Positions 44,572 to 47,496 of a stretch of 47,496 nucleotides of DNA are shown piece by piece. Position 1 is the first letter of the stretch, and each line of letters opens with the position of its first letter. Below the pieces are notes generated by a model. It saw only the letters and a program-made list of their open reading frames with translations. It did not search any database and was not told where the DNA came from. A program made the position numbers and the translations under genes. The stretch spans positions 1 to 47,496 of the forward strand of contig MEGH01000033.1 of the NCBI GenBank assembly GCA_001725415.1, written 5' to 3'. Origin of the DNA: Pseudonocardia sp. SCN 73-27. Its GTDB lineage: Bacteria > Actinomycetota > Actinomycetes > Mycobacteriales > Pseudonocardiaceae.

Positions 44572-44628
44572 GCGTCGCGCCCGGATGTCGGCACTGTCCG
44601 TGTTGCCCGGTGTGTCCCACTCCTTCGC

Positions 44629-45015
44629 ATGGCGTCCCGTCCCTCCCGCTCGGGTGGGCTCGTTGAACGGATCGTGAGCAATGCGACGCTGAACGAGCGG
44701 CCCGCTCCCACGTACGAGGACGTACAACGCAGCGCGGCCTTCACCGACCTGAAGCGGCGCCTGCGCCGCTTCGTCTTCCCCATGAGCGCGGGCTTCCTGC
44801 TCTGGTACCTGGCGTACGTGGTCCTCGCCTCGTACGCGCCCGGCTTCATGGCCACACGCGTCGCCGGCTCCCACATCACCGTCGGCCTCCTGCTGGGCCT
44901 CGGCCAGTTCGTCACGACGTTCGTCATCACCCAGATCTACGTCCGCTATGCGGAACGCACCCTCGACCCGCGCGCGCGGGACATCCGCCGCCACGTCGAG
45001 AAGGCACGCCGGTGA
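44629..45015 (+). CDS. DUF485 membrane protein
   Basis: The ATG at 44629 gives 128 residues. The DUF485 plan is visible: TYEDVQRSAAFTDLKRRLRR, then two helices (FPMSAGFLLWYLAYVVLAS and VGLLLGLGQFVTTFVITQIY) and YVRYAERTLDPRARDIR. DUF485 proteins (YjcH in E. coli) are coded just before ActP-type acetate symporters and may be small partner subunits. It overlaps the next gene by GTGA, as in that arrangement. It is separated from copy 2 by 57 bases. Confidence 0.93.
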   Translation: MASRPSRSGGLVERIVSNATLNERPAPTYEDVQRSAAFTDLKRRLRRFVFPMSAGFLLWYLAYVVLASYAPGFMATRVAGSHITVGLLLGLGQFVTTFVITQIYVRYAERTLDPRARDIRRHVEKARR

Positions 45016-46592
45016 CCGTCGTCGGCTCGCCCGCACTCAACATCGCCATCTTCAGCGGGTTCGTACTGGTCACGCTCGCCGTCGTGCTCCGTGTCGGCCG
45101 CACCAACCGCAGCAGCTCCACCGCCGACTACTTCGCCGCGGGCCGCGCCTTCAGCGGCGCCGAGAACGGGACCGCCATCGCGGGCGACTACCTCTCCGCC
45201 GCCTCGTTCCTCGGCATCGCCGGCGCCATCGCCGTCCACGGCTACGACGGCTTCCTCTACTCGATCGGCTTCCTCGTCGCCTGGCTCGTCGCGCTCCTGC
45301 TCGTCGCCGAGCTCCTGCGCAACACCGGCCGCTTCACCATGGGCGACGTCCTCGCCTTCCGCATGCGCCGACGCCCCGTCCGCGCCGCCGCGGCCACGTC
45401 GACACTCGTCGTGTCGTTCTTCTACCTGCTCGCCCAGATGGCCGGCGCCGGCGGGCTCGTCGCCCTGCTCCTCGGCGTCACCGGCAAGGCGCACCAGGCG
45501 CTCGTCATCGCCGTCGTCGGCATCCTGATGATCGTGTACGTGCTGGTCGGCGGCATGAAGGGGACGACGTACGTCCAGATCATCAAGGCCGTCCTGCTCC
45601 TGCTCGGCGCCGCCGTCATGGCCATGTGGGTGCTCGGCGAGGTCGGCCTCAACCTCTCGACGCTGCTCGGCAACGCAGTCGAACGCAGCACCCACGGCGA
45701 GGCGATCCTCGCCCCCGGCCTGCAGTACACGAACAAGGTCGACCTGATCTCGCTCGGCCTCGCGCTCGTCCTCGGCACCGCGGGCCTGCCCCACATCCTG
45801 ATGCGCTTCTACACCGTGCCCAGCGGGCAGGAGGCGCGCCGCTCCGTGGTCTGGTCGATCTGGCTGATCGGCGTGTTCTACCTGATCACGCTCGTGCTCG
45901 GGTACGGTGCCGCCTGGCTCGTCGGGCCCGACGTCATCACCTCGCCCAACACCCCCGGCGGCACCAACTCCGCCGCCCCGCTGCTCGCCTACGCCCTCGG
46001 CGGGCCGCTGCTGCTCGGACTCATCTCGGCCGTCGCCTTCGCGACGATCCTCGCCGTCGTCGCCGGCCTGACCATCACCGCCTCGGCGTCCTTCGCCCAC
46101 GACCTCTGGGCCAACGTCATCAAGAAGGGCCGCGCCGACACCCGGCAGGAGGTCAAGGTCGCCCGGCTGACCGCGGTCGTCGTCGGGCTCGTCGCCATCG
46201 GCGGCGGCATCCTCGCCAACGGCCAGAACGTCGCCTTCCTCGTCGCGCTCGCCTTCGCCGTCGCCGCCTCGGCCAACCTGCCGACGCTGCTCTACTCGCT
46301 CTACTGGCGCCGCTTCAACACCATCGGCGCGCTGTTCAGCATCTACGGCGGGCTCGCGATCTGCCTGGTGCTCATCGTGTTCTCGCCCGCCGTCTCGGGT
46401 GGGCCCAAGCCGATGCTCACGGGCGTCGACTTCCATTGGTTCCCCCTCGAGAACCCCGGCCTCGTCTCGATCCCGGCCTCCTTCCTGCTCGGGATCATCG
46501 GGACCTTCGCCGGGGGCCGCGAGGACGACGACGAGCACCGGCAGGCCGAGATGGAGGTCCGCGCCCTCACCGGGCTGGGTGCGGAGCGCTGA
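45012..46592 (+). CDS. Cation/acetate symporter (ActP/MctC-like)
   Basis: The GTG at 45012 overlaps DUF485. The 526-residue protein has the SSS motifs STADYFAAGRAFSGAENG, IAGDYLSAASFLGIAGAI, FFYLLAQMAGAGGLVALLLG, LGTAGLPHILMRFYTVPSGQ and FAVAASANLPTLLYSLYWRR. It lacks the 90-residue insert found in the two tandem copies and is closer to ActP/MctC, which carry acetate, propionate and pyruvate. Its place behind DUF485 supports that call. It closes the cluster; a GC hairpin follows about 100 bases on. Confidence 0.93.
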   Translation: MTVVGSPALNIAIFSGFVLVTLAVVLRVGRTNRSSSTADYFAAGRAFSGAENGTAIAGDYLSAASFLGIAGAIAVHGYDGFLYSIGFLVAWLVALLLVAELLRNTGRFTMGDVLAFRMRRRPVRAAAATSTLVVSFFYLLAQMAGAGGLVALLLGVTGKAHQALVIAVVGILMIVYVLVGGMKGTTYVQIIKAVLLLLGAAVMAMWVLGEVGLNLSTLLGNAVERSTHGEAILAPGLQYTNKVDLISLGLALVLGTAGLPHILMRFYTVPSGQEARRSVVWSIWLIGVFYLITLVLGYGAAWLVGPDVITSPNTPGGTNSAAPLLAYALGGPLLLGLISAVAFATILAVVAGLTITASASFAHDLWANVIKKGRADTRQEVKVARLTAVVVGLVAIGGGILANGQNVAFLVALAFAVAASANLPTLLYSLYWRRFNTIGALFSIYGGLAICLVLIVFSPAVSGGPKPMLTGVDFHWFPLENPGLVSIPASFLLGIIGTFAGGREDDDEHRQAEMEVRALTGLGAER

Positions 46593-46693
46593 CCGTTCAT
46601 GCCGCGCTCGATCGGGGCGAGGTGCCGGCGTGCCGGGGCCGGGCGCATCCTCACGGTCGTCCGGCGGAGATTTCAGAGCAGTGAGGGTGCGCG

Positions 46694-46715
46694 CCGGTCG
46701 GTGCGCGCCGACCGG
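46694..46715 (+). terminator. Hairpin after the symporter cluster
   Basis: Perfect 8-base arms CCGGTCGG and CCGACCGG enclose TGCGCG, about 100 bases after the last symporter gene and 59 before the rhodanese gene. It is the only clear structure in this 182-base gap. Confidence 0.6.
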
Positions 46716-46774
46716 GGTGACGGTGCTCGCCGCGCTCACCGGCGACTGACGTCGGGCATGCGAGGATCGACGAC

Positions 46775-47104
46775 ATGACCGGTCCCATCCCGTCCGTCCT
46801 GGTCGCCGACCTCCCCGCCGAGACCCCCCTGCTCGACGTCCGCGAGGCCGACGAGTGGGCCGCCGGGCACGCCCCCACCGCCCAGCACCTGCCGATGTCC
46901 GAGATCACCGCCCGCATCGACGAGATCCCCGCGTCCGACCCGCTCTACGTCGTCTGCCGCTCCGGTGGCCGCTCCGCGCGCGTCGTCGCCTATCTCGTCG
47001 GCCAGGGCTACCCCGCGGTCAACGTCGGCGGCGGCATGCAGGACTGGGCCGCCCAGGGCCGGCCCGTCGTCGCCGACGGCGACCGCACACCCGAGATCGT
47101 CTGA
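46775..47104 (+). CDS. Rhodanese-like domain protein
   Basis: The 109-residue protein is a single rhodanese domain: LLDVREADEWAAGHAPTAQH, then the active loop VVCRSGGRSARV with the catalytic cysteine, and the closing GYPAVNVGGGMQDWAAQG. The CRSGGRS loop is that of active sulfurtransferases (GlpE/PspE-like). It can move sulfane sulfur to thiol acceptors; physiological partner unknown. It stands alone between the symporter cluster and the proline-rich gene that starts 11 bases after its stop. Confidence 0.93.
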   Translation: MTGPIPSVLVADLPAETPLLDVREADEWAAGHAPTAQHLPMSEITARIDEIPASDPLYVVCRSGGRSARVVAYLVGQGYPAVNVGGGMQDWAAQGRPVVADGDRTPEIV

Positions 47105-47115
47105 CGCCCGCGCCC

Positions 47116-47496
47116 GTGCCCGACGGTCCCGCGCCGCAGGACCCCGACGCCGGGGCCCCCGACGACGCGCGCCCGTCGACGGCGCCGGTGTCGATGTCGA
47201 AGGAGCAGGCGCCCCCGTCCTCGCCGGACCCTTCCCGGCCCGCCGCCGCGTCGGAGACCGGGCCGCCGGGATCGCAGACAGGTCCCGGGACGCCGGGGCC
47301 GGCCTGGTCGGCGGCCTGGCCGGCCTCGCCCGCGTGGCCACGGCAGCCGGCCGAACGGACCTGGCAGGACGCCGCGCCGCCTCCTCTGCCCCGTCCGCCG
47401 GTGGGGCCGCCCCGGCCCGGCGGGTGGCCGCCGCACGTGCCGACGCCGCCCCCCGCGTCGCCGCAGGCCGCGCCGCCGTGGGCGCAGCCGTTCTAC
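47116..47496 (+). CDS. Proline-rich protein, N-terminal part (runs off the window)
   Basis: A GTG at 47116 opens a frame that stays open to the last base (127 codons). The deduced sequence is rich in Pro, Ala, Gly and Trp (PRQPAERTWQDAAPPPLP, GGWPPHVPTPPPASP), without any folded domain. This resembles the disordered N-terminal part of many actinobacterial membrane proteins, with the membrane part expected after the window end. Third-position GC is very high, as in real genes here. No Shine-Dalgarno sequence is clear. Confidence 0.6.
   Translation, partial: MPDGPAPQDPDAGAPDDARPSTAPVSMSKEQAPPSSPDPSRPAAASETGPPGSQTGPGTPGPAWSAAWPASPAWPRQPAERTWQDAAPPPLPRPPVGPPRPGGWPPHVPTPPPASPQAAPPWAQPFY

Overview
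The window is very GC-rich, uses many GTG starts with ATGA/GTGA overlaps between co-directional genes, and carries the gene order pknA-pbpA-rodA-pstP-fhaB-fhaA next to a tRNA-Leu(CAG). In mycobacteria that order lies close to the replication origin. Together with F420-type and mycofactocin-era actinobacterial families, this points to a high-GC actinobacterium, most likely of the Pseudonocardiales (inference from composition and synteny; no database search was possible).

Layout. (1) 1-6946, minus strand: the cell-wall growth and phospho-signalling operon (Ser/Thr kinase PknA cut by the window edge, transpeptidase PbpA, SEDS polymerase RodA, phosphatase PstP, FHA proteins FhaB and FhaA). (2) 7100-7185: tRNA-Leu. 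(3) 7200-13091: small metabolic and regulatory genes (a uridine-kinase-like protein without a Walker A motif, DUF2630, a carboxymuconolactone decarboxylase-like protein, an IclR regulator, an LLM-type flavin/F420 oxidoreductase, a MetE-C-like methyltransferase, a SAM methyltransferase, a type II haloacid dehalogenase). (4) 13239-16094, minus: alcohol dehydrogenase, amidohydrolase and DUF59 protein, a trio that normally accompanies propane-type diiron monooxygenases, here without the monooxygenase. (5) 16353-20799: long-chain acyl-CoA ligase divergent from a thioesterase-like gene across a perfect palindrome, then an NAD(P)-binding protein and a disulfide-oxidoreductase-like flavoprotein. (6) 20808-24514, minus: an AbrB/PIN toxin-antitoxin pair and a YcnI-CopC-CopD copper cluster with an extra membrane protein. 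(7) 24570-30113: a DUF6474-like protein, a TM0106-type RecB-like nuclease, UDP-sugar dehydrogenase, MsrA and Ogt. (8) 30175-34420, minus: a MarR regulator, an MFS pump fused to three carboxypeptidase-regulatory-like domains, and a YceI protein that carries the same domain. (9) 34672-36616: cupin lipoprotein, DUF983-like membrane protein, Fpg/Nei glycosylase. (10) 36627-46592, plus: a LytS-like kinase, S49 peptidase, LytTR regulator, proline-rich two-helix membrane protein, two tandem sodium/solute symporters with an unusual extracytoplasmic insert, DUF485 protein and ActP-like symporter. (11) 46775-47496: a rhodanese protein and the start of a proline-rich protein.

No prophage, transposon, CRISPR array or rRNA is visible. 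No gene-free stretch exceeds 300 bases; the longest is the 258 bases between the alcohol dehydrogenase and the acyl-CoA ligase. The most promising unusual systems are the MFS/YceI pair that share a domain, the two-component-regulated symporter cluster with its insert domain, and the alcohol dehydrogenase-amidohydrolase-DUF59 trio without a monooxygenase. Smaller surprises are an internal translation start in fhaA and a two-copy family of about 40-bp palindromes behind convergent genes.
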